Notes: generated by a model from the sequence alone, not told the origin. Shown: positions 1 to 9,866, counted from the first letter of the stretch. The stretch: DNA of 64,000 bases from Azospirillaceae bacterium (GCA_028283825.1 JAPWJW010000001.1:1426001-1490000), one strand, 5' to 3'. Made by a program: numbers and translations.

Positions 1-2240
1 TGCGGGAGAACAGCCCCGTCGGCATCCTGATGGAGCGCATGCACTCCACCGCCTATCTCTGGCACCACTACGGCCATTCCACCATCGGCGCGCGCTCGGA
101 TGTGGAGAACGTGGACATCGGCCATTTGCAGGCCTTCTATCACCGGTATTACCGCCCGGATAACGCCACGCTGGTGATCGCCGGCAAGTTCGACCCGGCC
201 AGAACTCTGGCCGCCGTGAACGCCAGCTTCGGCAAGGTCAGGAACCCGGCCGCCGCCCTGCCGATGGAATACACGGTGGAACCGGCCCAGGACGGCGAGC
301 GCGCGGTGACCCTGCGCCGCGTGGGCGACACCGCCTATGAGGGCCTGGCCTATCACATCCCGGCGGCCACCCATGCCGACAGCGCCGCCCTGTCGGTCTG
401 GTCCTTCATCCTCAGCAATGCCCCCGCCGGGCGCCTGCACAAGGCGCTGGTGGAACAGAAGCTGGCGACGGGTGTGTCGGCCTCTGCCGAGAAGCGCCTG
501 GATCCCGGTCTGGCCATCACGCTGGCGGAGGTGCCCAAGGGCGGCGACGCGGCCAAGGTCATGGACATCATGACCGACGTGGTGGAGGGCGCCCACGACC
601 ACCCCGTCACCGATGAGGAGGTGGAGCGGGCGAAGACCCGCATGATGAAGAACTATGACCAGCTCATGGACAATCCCAACAGCGTGGCGCTGTCCCTGAC
701 GGACAGCATCGCCCAGGGCGACTGGCGCCTGCTGTTCGTCAACCGCGACCGCATCGCCGCCGTCACCACCGCCGACGTGCAGCGGGTGGCGGAAACCTAT
801 TATCGCCAGGCCAACCGCACGGCGGGCCATTACGTGCCGACCGCCCAGCCCGACCGGGTGGACATTCCGGCCGCCCCCAGTGCGGCCAGCCTGGTGGCGG
901 GCTACAAGGGGCGGGCGGCGGCGGCGGCCGATGTCGTCTTCGACACCTCGCCCGCCAGCGTCGATGCCCATACCCAGCATGTGGTCCTGGCCGATGGCGG
1001 CAAGCTGGAACTGCTGACCAAGCCTGCACGCGGGCAGGCGGTGAACCTGCTGGTACGGCTGCGCTTCGGCGACGCCGCCAGCCTGACGGGCAAGGACGCG
1101 GCCGGGGAGGCGGTGGCCAACCTGTTGACCAAGGGCACGGCCAAGCACAGCCGCCAGCAAATCTCCGACCTGCTGGACCAGATGAAGGCCAATCTGGGGG
1201 TCAGTTCCGGGACCCAGGCTGCGACCGTGGCGGTGCGGACCGACCGCGCCCACCTGGCCGACGTCATCGCCCTGGTGGGCGAGATCCTGCGGGAACCGGC
1301 CTTTCCCGGCGATGAGTTCGAACAGTGGCGCGCCGGCACCATCGCCGACCTGGAATCGTCCAAGACCGATCCGCAAGCCCTGGCCAGCAACGCTTTTGAT
1401 CGGGCCTTCGACACCACGCCGCCCGACTTCCCCGGCCATATCGACACGGTCGACGACTGGATCGCCAAGATCAAGGCCTTGCGCCTGGACGATGTGAAGG
1501 CCTTCCATCACGCCTTCTATGGTGCCCAGTCCGCCCAGGTGGCGGTGGTGGGTGATTTCGATCCCGAGGCCGTGATCCGGCAGGTGCAGGAAGCGCTGGG
1601 CGGTTTCAAGACGACCCAGGCCTTCACCCGCATTCCCGATACCGCGGCCACCGTGACGGGCCTGGACCAGGTGATCGAGACGCCGGACAAGGCCAACGCC
1701 ATCATCCTGGCGGGCGAGCCGCTGCCCATCAACGATGAGGATCCGGACTATGCGGCGCTTCTGATCGCCAACCGTATCCTGGGCGGCAGTCCGTTGCATT
1801 CCCGCCTGGGCGACCGCATCCGCCAGAAGGAGGGGTTGTCCTACGGCAGTGGCTCCGGCCTGTCGGTCGGTGCCATCGACAAGGCGGGCCACCTGACCCT
1901 GCAGGCCATCGCGGCGCCGCAGAACGTGGCCAAGGTCAAGACCGCCTTCGGCGAGGAACTGGCCCGCCTGGTCCATGACGGCGTGACGGAGCAGGAGGTG
2001 GCCGAGGCCAAGAGCGGCTTCCTGGACCAGCTGCGCATGCGCCGCACGGATGACGGCGCGTTGGCCGGCCAATTGGCCAGTAACGCCTATCTGGGCCGCA
2101 CCATGGCCTGGAGCGCCGACATCGAGGCCAAGGTCGCGGCGGTGACGCCGGAACAGGTGGCGGAGGCGGTGCACCGCCATTTCGACACGGCCAAGCTGTC
2201 CTACTTCCGTGCCGGTGATTTCGCCAAGGTCACCAACTGA
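1..2240 (+). CDS. M16 family zinc metallopeptidase, 5'-truncated by window edge
   Basis: The reading frame is open from base 3, before the first in-frame ATG at 30, so the true start and the HxxEH zinc site lie upstream of the window. The visible N-terminal segment (ENSPVGIL, then HHYGHSTIGARSDVENV) matches the part of an M16 catalytic domain just after the zinc ligands. A second M16 half follows from about residue 315 of the visible part. It has the fold-typical blocks (FGDAAS, QKEGLSYG, DQLRMRR) but no HxxEH, as is normal for the inactive half of two-domain bacterial pitrilysin relatives. It probably degrades peptides in the periplasm, but the signal peptide cannot be checked here. The gene ends in TGA and is followed by about 200 bp without a gene. 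Confidence 0.9.
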   Translation, partial: RENSPVGILMERMHSTAYLWHHYGHSTIGARSDVENVDIGHLQAFYHRYYRPDNATLVIAGKFDPARTLAAVNASFGKVRNPAAALPMEYTVEPAQDGERAVTLRRVGDTAYEGLAYHIPAATHADSAALSVWSFILSNAPAGRLHKALVEQKLATGVSASAEKRLDPGLAITLAEVPKGGDAAKVMDIMTDVVEGAHDHPVTDEEVERAKTRMMKNYDQLMDNPNSVALSLTDSIAQGDWRLLFVNRDRIAAVTTADVQRVAETYYRQANRTAGHYVPTAQPDRVDIPAAPSAASLVAGYKGRAAAAADVVFDTSPASVDAHTQHVVLADGGKLELLTKPARGQAVNLLVRLRFGDAASLTGKDAAGEAVANLLTKGTAKHSRQQISDLLDQMKANLGVSSGTQAATVAVRTDRAHLADVIALVGEILREPAFPGDEFEQWRAGTIADLESSKTDPQALASNAFDRAFDTTPPDFPGHIDTVDDWIAKIKALRLDDVKAFHHAFYGAQSAQVAVVGDFDPEAVIRQVQEALGGFKTTQAFTRIPDTAATVTGLDQVIETPDKANAIILAGEPLPINDEDPDYAALLIANRILGGSPLHSRLGDRIRQKEGLSYGSGSGLSVGAIDKAGHLTLQAIAAPQNVAKVKTAFGEELARLVHDGVTEQEVAEAKSGFLDQLRMRRTDDGALAGQLASNAYLGRTMAWSADIEAKVAAVTPEQVAEAVHRHFDTAKLSYFRAGDFAKVTN

Positions 2241-2439
2241 GCGGGCGTTCCACCGTGACAGGTGTTTCGCCGGCGGCCCGTATGAACCCCTGTGCCCCCC
2301 TGCATGAACCCAGGTGTAGCCAGGGGGGGCGGGGCGGGATAGCGTGTCCCCCCTTTGGGGTTGGCATACGCCTTTAGGGCTGGGATGCGGAAGGGGGCGG
2401 CGGTATTGCGCCGTCCCCTGGGCTTGAGGGGACGGCGAC

Positions 2440-4755
2440 GTGGCGGATGGCGAGAACCTGGGGGACACGGGCGGCCCGGTCGGGGCCCGAGCGGTATCCT
2501 CTCCGCCGATGGGGCCGGGCAAACCGGTCCTGGCGGCGTCCTCCAACTCCCTAGGCGTGCGTGCCCGCCTGCTGCTGGCGGCGGTCGCCCTGCTGCTGCC
2601 GCCGCTGCTGGGCGGTGCCGTGCTGTTGGGCGGCGCCTATGAGCGCGAGCGGCGGGTGGCGGAGCGTCACCTGGATGAGACCGCCCACATGCTGGCGCTG
2701 TCGGTGGAACAGCGGCTGGGCCAGAGCCAGGCCTACCTGAAGGCGCTGGCCGTCTCCCCGGCGCTGGAACGGGGGGACATACCGTCGCTGGAGGCCCAGG
2801 CCCGGGCCATCGACCTGCCCAAGGGCTATTGGTTCCGGCTGGCGTCGGCCACCGACGGCCGCGTGTTGATGAACACGTCGTTGCCCTCAGGCACGCCGCT
2901 CACCGGCGGACAATTGGGCCCCAACATCAAGGCGGCGCTCGAGGCGGGGCACGGCCGGGTCGGCACCCTGTTCAACGACGCCGTCATCAACCAGCAGGCC
3001 ATCGCCCTGCATGAGCCGGTGTTCCGCGATGGGGCGGCGGTCTACATCCTGTCGCTGATCATTCCGTCGACGGAGTTCACCCAGTTGCTGACCGACCAGC
3101 AACTCCGGGCGGGGTGGATCGGCGCCATCGTTGATCGGTCCGGTGTCGTCATCGCCCGCACCCGTGACCCCGAACGGTATGTCGGGCAGAAGGTGCGCCC
3201 GGAATTCCTGGAGGCCTTCGCCCAGTCCACGTCCGGGCGCAGGCCGGGTACGTCGTTTGAAGGCATGCCCACCATGGTGTCCTTCCGCCGCACGCCCAGC
3301 CAGGATCTGGTGGTGGCGGTGGCAGCCCCGCGCGATGAATTGGGGCGGGAGGCGTGGCATGGCCTGCTGATGGCGCTGGGCGGCGCCGTCGCCTTGTTCG
3401 CCGTGACCATGGCCCTGGCGTCGCGGCTGGCACGGGGCATCACCCATCCGGTGCAGCAGTTGGCCGCCCGGGCGGCGGCGCTGGGCCGGGGGGAGCCGCC
3501 GCCGGCCGACAGCCTGGGTTTGACGGAGGCCGATGCCGTGGCCGTGGTGCTGGCCGACGCCGGCCGGCGCCTGGCGCGATCCAACGCCGACATGGAAGAG
3601 AAGGTGCGCGCCGCGGTGGCGGAGGCGGAAAGCGCCAATACCGCCCTGTTCCAGGCCCACCGCATGGAGGCGGTGGGGCGCCTGACCGGCGGCATCGCCC
3701 ACGATTTCAACAATCTGCTGCAGGCGGTTTCCGGCTGCCTGGACATGCTGCTGCGCCGCGCCGCCGATGACCGCAGCCGCGACCTGATCCGTGCCGGCAT
3801 GCAGGCCATCGACCGGGGCGCCGGCCTGACCCGCCAGTTGATGGCCTTCGCCCGCCGGCAGGCCCTGCGGCCTGAATCGGTGGATCTGGCGGAACTGGTG
3901 CGGGGCATGCGGCAATTGCTGATGCACGCGCTGCGCGCCGACATCGGGCTGGAGATGGCCTTGCCGGAGGGGCTGTGGCCGGTCATGGCCGATCCGGCGC
4001 AGCTGGAACTGGCCCTGCTGAACGTGGCGGTGAACGCCCGGGACGCCATGCCCCAGGGCGGTGTCCTGCGCTTCGTGGCGGAAAACGTGAAGCTGACCGC
4101 CGACCGGAATGAGGAGGCGCTGAGCGGCCATTTCCTGCGCCTGGCCGTGACCGACACCGGCTCCGGCATCGACCCCGCCGTGCTGCCCCATGTGTTCGAG
4201 CCGTTCTTCACGACGAAAGAGGTGGGCAAGGGCTCCGGCCTGGGGCTGTCCCAGGTCTACGGCTTCGCCCGGCAGTCCGGCGGCACCGTGCACCTGGACA
4301 GCGTGCCCGGCGTGGGCACGACCGTCACACTGTTCCTGCCCCGGGCGACGACGCAGCCGCGCCGGGCCGGTGCCACCGGCGATGTCCGCGCGCGCGACCG
4401 GGCGGAGGAAAACCGGACCGTTCTGGTGGTGGAGGATGACGCGACGGTGGCCGCGACCGTGTCGGCCAGCCTGACGGAACGGGGCTTCGCCGTGCTGCAG
4501 GCCTCACGCGCCGACCAGGCCTTGGCGCTGCTGCAGGATGGCGACGCCATCGACATCCTGTTTTCCGACATCGTCATGCCCGGTGGCATGAACGGCGTGG
4601 AATTGGCCAAGGTGGCGCGTCTGCTGCGGCCGGACCTGGCGGTGCTGCTGACCACCGGTTACGCGGAAAACCTGCCACCGTTGGAGGGCATGCGCCTGTT
4701 GCCCAAGCCCTATCGCATGGACCAGCTGCTGGACGTGCTGGACGCCGTCGTCTGA
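2440..4755 (+). CDS. Membrane hybrid sensor histidine kinase with C-terminal receiver (CckA-like layout)
   Basis: I chose the GTG start at 2440 because AGGGGA sits eight bases upstream. The ATG at 2509 has no ribosome binding site. Order of parts: membrane helix at about 44-66, periplasmic dCACHE-like sensor to about 305, second helix at about 308-327, HAMP, HisKA-type dimerisation helix with phospho-acceptor His421 in GGIAHDFNN, and an ATPase domain with N box NVAVNARDAM and G boxes DTGSGID and GSGLGL. A receiver follows, with acidic pair EDD near 663 and phospho-Asp710 (FSDIVMP). The AHDFNNLL H-box is the variant seen in CckA and other hybrid kinases that pass phosphate to a separate Hpt protein. 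The ligand is unknown, and no partner regulator is adjacent. Confidence 0.92.
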   Translation: MADGENLGDTGGPVGARAVSSPPMGPGKPVLAASSNSLGVRARLLLAAVALLLPPLLGGAVLLGGAYERERRVAERHLDETAHMLALSVEQRLGQSQAYLKALAVSPALERGDIPSLEAQARAIDLPKGYWFRLASATDGRVLMNTSLPSGTPLTGGQLGPNIKAALEAGHGRVGTLFNDAVINQQAIALHEPVFRDGAAVYILSLIIPSTEFTQLLTDQQLRAGWIGAIVDRSGVVIARTRDPERYVGQKVRPEFLEAFAQSTSGRRPGTSFEGMPTMVSFRRTPSQDLVVAVAAPRDELGREAWHGLLMALGGAVALFAVTMALASRLARGITHPVQQLAARAAALGRGEPPPADSLGLTEADAVAVVLADAGRRLARSNADMEEKVRAAVAEAESANTALFQAHRMEAVGRLTGGIAHDFNNLLQAVSGCLDMLLRRAADDRSRDLIRAGMQAIDRGAGLTRQLMAFARRQALRPESVDLAELVRGMRQLLMHALRADIGLEMALPEGLWPVMADPAQLELALLNVAVNARDAMPQGGVLRFVAENVKLTADRNEEALSGHFLRLAVTDTGSGIDPAVLPHVFEPFFTTKEVGKGSGLGLSQVYGFARQSGGTVHLDSVPGVGTTVTLFLPRATTQPRRAGATGDVRARDRAEENRTVLVVEDDATVAATVSASLTERGFAVLQASRADQALALLQDGDAIDILFSDIVMPGGMNGVELAKVARLLRPDLAVLLTTGYAENLPPLEGMRLLPKPYRMDQLLDVLDAVV

Positions 4756-4884
4756 AGCCCGTCGGCCGGTCCGGGCGGGTGATTTCCGTATTTCCAGCCG
4801 CCGCCTTCAGCTTCCATTAACCCGCGCCCGGCCATACTCGATGGTGGCGGGCGCGACCCCCGCCGTTTCGCTGATGCCTGTCGT

Positions 4885-6216
4885 ATGTGGTCGCGATCGG
4901 ATGGTTTTATGGTTGCCGACCCGTTGTCCCAAATCCTGGAAGATCACGCCCGCTGGCTGGCGAGATCGCCTGGGGGGCGGCGTGCCAATTTCGCCATGCA
5001 GGCCCTGCGCGGCGCTGATCTGTCCAACCGCGATCTCAGCCAGGCACTGCTGGCGGGGGCGGACCTTACGGGCGCGCGGCTGCGCGGCATCCGGCTGGAA
5101 GCGGCCGATCTCTACGGCGCCGATCTTTCCAACGCCGATTTGACCCAGGCCTGCCTGGTGGGTGCCGACCTGCGGGGCGTCACCCTGCGGGGGGCCGTGC
5201 TGGATGGCACCGACCTGCGCGGCGCGGACCTGCGGTCCAATGACATGCTGATCGCCGTGCCCCCCTCCGCGCCGGCGGCCTCGGTGCAACCGGCGCCCAC
5301 GGGCCAGGGCATCGTTTTCAGGCAGGCCCGGCTGGGCCGGGCCATGCTGGTGGGCGCCCGCCTGTCCGGTGTGGTGATGGTGGAATGCGACCTGACAGGG
5401 GCCGTGCTGCGGGGGGCCGATCTGCGGGGGGCGGACCTTCGTGGATCAGCGCTTCGCAATGTCGACCTGACGGGCGCCGACCTGCGTGAGGCCGACCTGA
5501 CGGCCGCCCGCCTGGGTGGCGCCCAGCTGATCGGAACCCGCCTCAATGGCGCCCGGTTCAACGGCGCCGACATGGTGGGTGTCGAACTGGATCACTGTGA
5601 CTTGACGGGGGCGGCGCTGGAGGACGCGCGGTTCTCGCGGCCGCTCGATTCGCTGGCCTTGGACATGCGCCATCGCATCCATGAGCACGAACGTTGGATC
5701 GATAGCGGCGGCAGCCGCGGCAGCCGGGCGGAACTGGATGGGGCCAATCTTGAGGCCGCCGACCTGCGCGGCGTGCGCCTGTCGGGTGCCACCTTGCGCG
5801 GCGCCCGCCTGGCTGGCGCCTTGCTGGCCGGGGCGGATCTGACCTTGGCCGACCTGTCGGGCGCCGACCTGACGGAAGCCAGCCTGCGCGGCACCATCCT
5901 GCGCGGCGCGTCCATGGGGCATTGCCGCCTTTCCGGCGCCGACTTGGCCGATGCACAGCTGAACCCCGCCGATATCCTGGAAGCCGATGGTCATCCCAGC
6001 GGCCGGTCGTGGCCCGCCGACCTGGTGGGCGCCGACCTGACGCGCGCCAGCCTGTGGCGTGCCCACCTGCAATACGCGAACTTCACGGGCGCCACTCTGG
6101 CCGGCGCCGACCTGGGGCAGGCGGACACCACAGGTGTGCGTTTCGCCAATGCCCGGATGGACGGCGTGGTGGGTTTCGACCGCCCGGCCACGACCCCGGC
6201 GGCACGTGTCGGGTGA
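4885..6216 (+). CDS. Pentapeptide-repeat protein with internal duplication
   Basis: Dozens of A(D/N)LxG-type pentapeptides (GADLSNRDLS, GADLRGADLRGS and so on) predict a right-handed quadrilateral beta-helix, the fold of DNA-mimic and scaffold proteins. The protein is built twice. A short helix with H..RW plus a glycine/arginine patch (EDHARWLARSPGGRRANF near the start; HEHERWIDSGGSRGSRAEL near residue 262) precedes each run of repeats. There is no signal peptide or membrane helix, so it is probably cytoplasmic. The start could be ATG 4885 or ATG 4909 (MVADPLSQ); neither has a strong ribosome binding site. The function is unknown, and gyrase protection should not be assumed. Confidence 0.85.
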   Translation: MWSRSDGFMVADPLSQILEDHARWLARSPGGRRANFAMQALRGADLSNRDLSQALLAGADLTGARLRGIRLEAADLYGADLSNADLTQACLVGADLRGVTLRGAVLDGTDLRGADLRSNDMLIAVPPSAPAASVQPAPTGQGIVFRQARLGRAMLVGARLSGVVMVECDLTGAVLRGADLRGADLRGSALRNVDLTGADLREADLTAARLGGAQLIGTRLNGARFNGADMVGVELDHCDLTGAALEDARFSRPLDSLALDMRHRIHEHERWIDSGGSRGSRAELDGANLEAADLRGVRLSGATLRGARLAGALLAGADLTLADLSGADLTEASLRGTILRGASMGHCRLSGADLADAQLNPADILEADGHPSGRSWPADLVGADLTRASLWRAHLQYANFTGATLAGADLGQADTTGVRFANARMDGVVGFDRPATTPAARVG

Positions 6217-6256
6217 CCCAGCATTCCCGCGTAAGTCATAGTCGCATTCAGCCATT

Positions 6257-6276
6257 GGCCAATATACCGGCCAATA
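6257..6276. promoter_or_regulatory. Direct repeat GGCCAATA x2 in AT-rich promoter region
   Basis: GGCCAATA occurs at 6257-6264 and again at 6269-6276, exactly 12 bp apart. It lies in an unusually AT-rich 165-bp gap just upstream of the MucR-like gene. It looks like a tandem protein-binding site or upstream promoter element. That role is inferred from position and spacing only. Confidence 0.35.
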
Positions 6277-6381
6277 ATGCCCACCAAACCGCATAGACCG
6301 AATTAATGGGCGCTAAATGAGGCATCTTTGATTACGGTCCCATTTACCAAGATATCCATGGGAACCGGGTGGGAGTGCTAG

Positions 6382-6621
6382 ATGAACGATCGACTGAAGC
6401 CGGAATTGCGGGAACTGGCGGTCAAGATCGCGACATCCTATGCCCGATCGAACCCCGTTAGTGTCGAGGCACTGCCATCGGTCATCGTGATGGCCTACCA
6501 GGGGCTGGAGGCTTGCATCGCGCCCCCGCCGCCCCCGCCGCCGGAACCCCCTAAGCGTGGGCGCCGCGGCAAGGCGGCCAAGACCCCAGCCCGTGGCCGG
6601 GGCAAGGCCGCCGCGCGCTGA
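6382..6621 (+). CDS. MucR-like oligomerisation domain with Pro-rich linker and basic AT-hook-like tail (no zinc finger)
   Basis: The protein has 79 residues. Residues 7-43 (LRELAVKIATSYARSNPVS, then LPSVI and GLEA) follow the MucR/Ros N-terminal pattern LxxLxxxIVxAYvxxNpVxxxxLPxLI. In full MucR proteins this part oligomerises the H-NS-like regulator. The Cys2-His2 zinc finger that should follow is absent. Instead there is a seven-proline run and a strongly basic tail (KRGRRGKAAK, ARGRGKAAAR) with RGR cores like AT hooks. GGGAG lies about seven bases before the ATG. It may bind DNA through the tail or interfere with full-length MucR; both are inference. It could also be the remnant of a decayed mucR copy. 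Confidence 0.75.
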   Translation: MNDRLKPELRELAVKIATSYARSNPVSVEALPSVIVMAYQGLEACIAPPPPPPPEPPKRGRRGKAAKTPARGRGKAAAR

Positions 6622-6900
6622 CTTCCCGATGCTCGATTCCGGGCGGGCGGGGACATTCCCGCCTCGAATCGACCGTTGGAAACCGCGCGGCTGGATTGGG
6701 CGCCGCCCCTCATGTACCCTGACCGACGCGCGCTTGCGAAGCGGGCGCGCATGACGGTTTCCGTGACGTTCCTTTAGGGACCGCGCGGTTGGTCATGGGG
6801 TATTCCAAGGGCGCCGGCGAACCGAATCCATGATGGGCATCTGCCGTTTCCTTCCATCGCAGGCCGTAACCGTCAGCCGCCGTGGAGTCGGGGTGCCGTG

Positions 6901-9279
6901 ATGTCCGATCTCGATTCTATCTTCATGGCTGAGGACGCGCTGGCCGACGCCGCGCCGGACCTGCCGCCCTGGCCCATCCTGGTCGTCGATGACGATGAGG
7001 AGGTCCACATCATGACCCGGCTGGTCCTCAGCCGGCTGACCTACAAGGGCCGCCCCCTGGAATTGCTGACCGCCCGGTCGGCGGCGGAGGCGGCGGTCAT
7101 CCTGACCCACCGCGACGATATCGCCGTCGCCCTGCTGGACATCGTGATGGAAACGGACGACGCCGGCCTGGTGCTGGCGCGCCGCATCCGTGAGGAATTC
7201 GACAACCACGACGTCCGCATCGTGCTGCGCACCGGCCAGCCGGGGCAGGCGCCGGTGCGTGACGTCATCGTCAATTACGACATCAACGACTACAAGGCGA
7301 AGACGGAACTCACCTCCGAAAAGCTGTTCATCACCATCGTCACGGCGCTGCGGTCCTACGACAACATCCGCACCGCGCGGGAGGCGCAGAGCGCCAGCCG
7401 GCTGAAGTCCAGCTTCCTGGCGACCATGAGCCATGAGATCCGCACGCCCATGAACGCCGTGCTGGGCATGCTGGAACTGCTGTCCCACACCGGCCTGGAC
7501 GATGATCAGAAGGAGATGCTGTTCACCGCCCGCGATGCCGCCGGCACCCTGCTGCGCATCATCGACGACATCCTCGACTTCTCGAAGATCGAGGCCGGGC
7601 GCATGGATATCGAGACCCACCCCATGGCCCTGGGGCCGTTGGTGGAGGGGGTGGCCGACATGCTGGCGGCCCAGGCGCGCAAGAAGTCGCTGGACCTGCA
7701 TGTCCATATCGATCCCGCCGTTCCCGAACTGCTGATGGGCGACCCGCTGCGCCTGCGCCAGGTGCTGTACAACCTGACCGGCAACGCCATCAAGTTCACC
7801 GAGATGGGCGGCGTCACCCTGTCGGTACGGTGTGTGCCGGGGCCTGCGGGCACTGTGGCGGCGGGCCATTCCCGGGTGCGCATCGCTGTGCGGGACACAG
7901 GAATCGGCATCGCCGAGGATGTGCAGAAGCAGTTGTTCCAGCCTTTCACCCAGGCCGAGAGTTCCACCAGCCGCCGCTTCGGCGGCACCGGCCTGGGGTT
8001 ATCCATCAGCCGCCGCCTGATCGACCTGATGCATGGCACCATCGGCCTGGACAGCACCCTCGGGCAGGGCGCCACCTTCTGGTTCGAGGTGGAGCTGCCG
8101 GTGGCGGCCGAGCAGCCGGTGGCCGCCCCGCAACCGGCGCTGCCGTCATTGGCCGGCCTGACGGTGCTGGTCCTGGCGGAGACCCCGGCCCTGCGCGACA
8201 CCGTCGCCTGTTATATCCAGGCCGCCGGCGGCCGGGTGGCGGAGGGGGACGCGCCCTGGAACGTGGCCGTCATCATTCCCCGCCCGGGCGATGTCTGGCC
8301 CGACCTGCCGGTCGGCCGTCCCGCCGTCCTGGTGGCCGCGGCGGATTCGGTGCGGCCCGCCGGCCTGCCCACCGGCACGGTGCAGATCGGCCGCCCGGTA
8401 CGGCGCGTGCCTTTGATTCGGGCGGTGGCCACCGCCGCCGGGCAGGAAACCGCGACACGGGCCGCGGCCTCCCCCCTGCGCCAGGGGCGGGGGGAGCCGC
8501 CGCCGGTGGATGTCGCCATCGCCCAGGGGCGCCTGGTCCTGGTGGCGGAAGACCAGCCGGTGAACCAGATGGTCATCAGCCGCCAATTGTCCCTGCTGGG
8601 CATCGCCGCCGAGATCGTGGAGGACGGGCGCAAGGGGCTGACGGCCTGGCGATCCGGCCGCTTCGGCCTGGTGCTGACCGACTGCAACATGCCCGAGATG
8701 GACGGGTTCGAACTGACCGCCGCCATTCGTGAGGCGGAGCGGGGGGCCGGAACCCGCACGCCCATCATCGCGCTGACCGCCAACGCCATGGCCGGCGAAT
8801 CCCAACGCTGCCTGGCCGCCGGCATGGACGGTTTCCTGGCAAAGCCCCTGGAACTGGACCGGCTGGACCGTTGCCTGGCCCAGTGGCTGCCGCCGTTGCC
8901 CGGTCCGGTGGCGGTTGCCGTTCCGGCGGCCGTGGTCACGTCGACGGCCGCCGCGATCCTGACGCCGAGCCGCGCCCTGGAATTGTTCGGCGAGATGGGG
9001 GAGGAGGCCCGGGCCTTCTTCCGTGAGTTCCTGGCCGCCGCGGTCCCGTTGGCTGACGGTGTGGCCGCGGCTTTCGCCATCGATGACGTGGTTCTTGCAC
9101 GACGCGAGGCGCATGCCCTGGCGGGGGTCGCCAAGAGTGCTGGGGCGGATGCGCTGGGGCAGCTGGCCGACCGAGTGGAAGAGGCCTTGTTGCAAGGGAA
9201 CGTTGCGGCGGCCCGCGTTGCCGCAAAGGCACTACCGTCCATGATGGGGCAGGTGGCGGACGCCATTATCGCTTTATAA
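6901..9279 (+). CDS. Soluble hybrid kinase: REC - HisKA - HATPase - REC - Hpt
   Basis: No membrane segment is present. The N-terminal receiver has DDDEE and phospho-Asp80 (LLDIVMETD) and is of the type often paired with DUF3369 (LRTGQPGQAP). A HisKA domain follows with His178 in SHEIRTPMN, then an ATPase domain (GNAIKF, DTGIGI, FGGTGLGL). A decayed or cryptic middle receiver-like segment lies near 415-510. A canonical receiver has Asp594 (LTDCNMPEMDG), and a C-terminal Hpt domain has His738 (AHALAGVAKSAGA). The protein thus carries a full phosphorelay within one chain. GTG 6898 directly precedes ATG 6901 and either may initiate. A single-domain receiver and a cyclic-di-GMP enzyme follow on the same strand, and I infer that they belong to the same signalling unit. 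Confidence 0.93.
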   Translation: MSDLDSIFMAEDALADAAPDLPPWPILVVDDDEEVHIMTRLVLSRLTYKGRPLELLTARSAAEAAVILTHRDDIAVALLDIVMETDDAGLVLARRIREEFDNHDVRIVLRTGQPGQAPVRDVIVNYDINDYKAKTELTSEKLFITIVTALRSYDNIRTAREAQSASRLKSSFLATMSHEIRTPMNAVLGMLELLSHTGLDDDQKEMLFTARDAAGTLLRIIDDILDFSKIEAGRMDIETHPMALGPLVEGVADMLAAQARKKSLDLHVHIDPAVPELLMGDPLRLRQVLYNLTGNAIKFTEMGGVTLSVRCVPGPAGTVAAGHSRVRIAVRDTGIGIAEDVQKQLFQPFTQAESSTSRRFGGTGLGLSISRRLIDLMHGTIGLDSTLGQGATFWFEVELPVAAEQPVAAPQPALPSLAGLTVLVLAETPALRDTVACYIQAAGGRVAEGDAPWNVAVIIPRPGDVWPDLPVGRPAVLVAAADSVRPAGLPTGTVQIGRPVRRVPLIRAVATAAGQETATRAAASPLRQGRGEPPPVDVAIAQGRLVLVAEDQPVNQMVISRQLSLLGIAAEIVEDGRKGLTAWRSGRFGLVLTDCNMPEMDGFELTAAIREAERGAGTRTPIIALTANAMAGESQRCLAAGMDGFLAKPLELDRLDRCLAQWLPPLPGPVAVAVPAAVVTSTAAAILTPSRALELFGEMGEEARAFFREFLAAAVPLADGVAAAFAIDDVVLARREAHALAGVAKSAGADALGQLADRVEEALLQGNVAAARVAAKALPSMMGQVADAIIAL

Positions 9280-9470
9280 GAAGACGATTCCCAAAATATC
9301 GCGCTATATTACAAGTGTATTCCGGGCTGCGGGGGCGTGGTGCCGGGATCGCGGGGCTTATTCATCCCACGTTAAAGTTTAAGTTGTCCGAAGATGCCGG
9401 CCGGCCCTTGCCAAGGTTCCGGGGGCGTCGGACGGTCGGATGGGCGGAGTCGCAGGCGCAAGGACGGCAC

Positions 9471-9866
9471 ATGGGTCTGATTTCCTTCAGTTTCCGTAGC
9501 GCCCTGGTCGTTGAGGACCAAAGTTTCATCCGCGGCGTGGTGGTGCGCATGCTGCGGCAATTGGATTTCGGCGTGGTGATCGAGGCGGAGGACGGTGCGT
9601 CCGGCCTGAACATCGCGCTGGAACGCAGGCCCGACGTCATCGTCGCCGACATCGACATGGCGCCGGTGGATGGCCTGAAGTTCCTGCAGCACCTGCGCGC
9701 CAACGAGCCGCGGGATTATCATATCCCGGTGATTTTTTTGACGAACCGCACGGATAAATCCACAGTTCTGGCGGCGCGTGATTTGGGTGTCGATGCGTTT
9801 ATCGCCAAGCCCGTGACGCTGACCAGCCTGCGTGAGAAGCTGCAGATCGTCATGGGGCGGCGCTGA
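9471..9866 (+). CDS. CheY-like single-domain response regulator
   Basis: The protein has 131 residues and one receiver domain: acidic pair E15-D16 (LVVEDQ), phospho-Asp60 (IVADIDM), the Thr switch in FLTNRT and the invariant Lys in FIAKPVT. There is no output domain. AAGGAC lies six bases before ATG 9471. The frame is open further upstream, but that stretch lacks receiver homology. It sits between the Hpt-bearing kinase and the GGDEF-EAL gene, so it may carry phosphate from one to the other or to a separate target. The pairing is inferred from order and strand. Confidence 0.92.
   Translation: MGLISFSFRSALVVEDQSFIRGVVVRMLRQLDFGVVIEAEDGASGLNIALERRPDVIVADIDMAPVDGLKFLQHLRANEPRDYHIPVIFLTNRTDKSTVLAARDLGVDAFIAKPVTLTSLREKLQIVMGRR

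Noticed and set aside
902-1474. Long minus-strand open frame opposite the M16 gene
   Set aside because: It mirrors the codon structure of the real gene in GC-rich DNA, has low-complexity Arg/Ser/Ala sequence and no family motif.
2887-4293. 468-residue minus-strand open frame
   Set aside because: It lies wholly opposite the hybrid kinase and is His/Gln/Gly-rich, as shadow frames are here.
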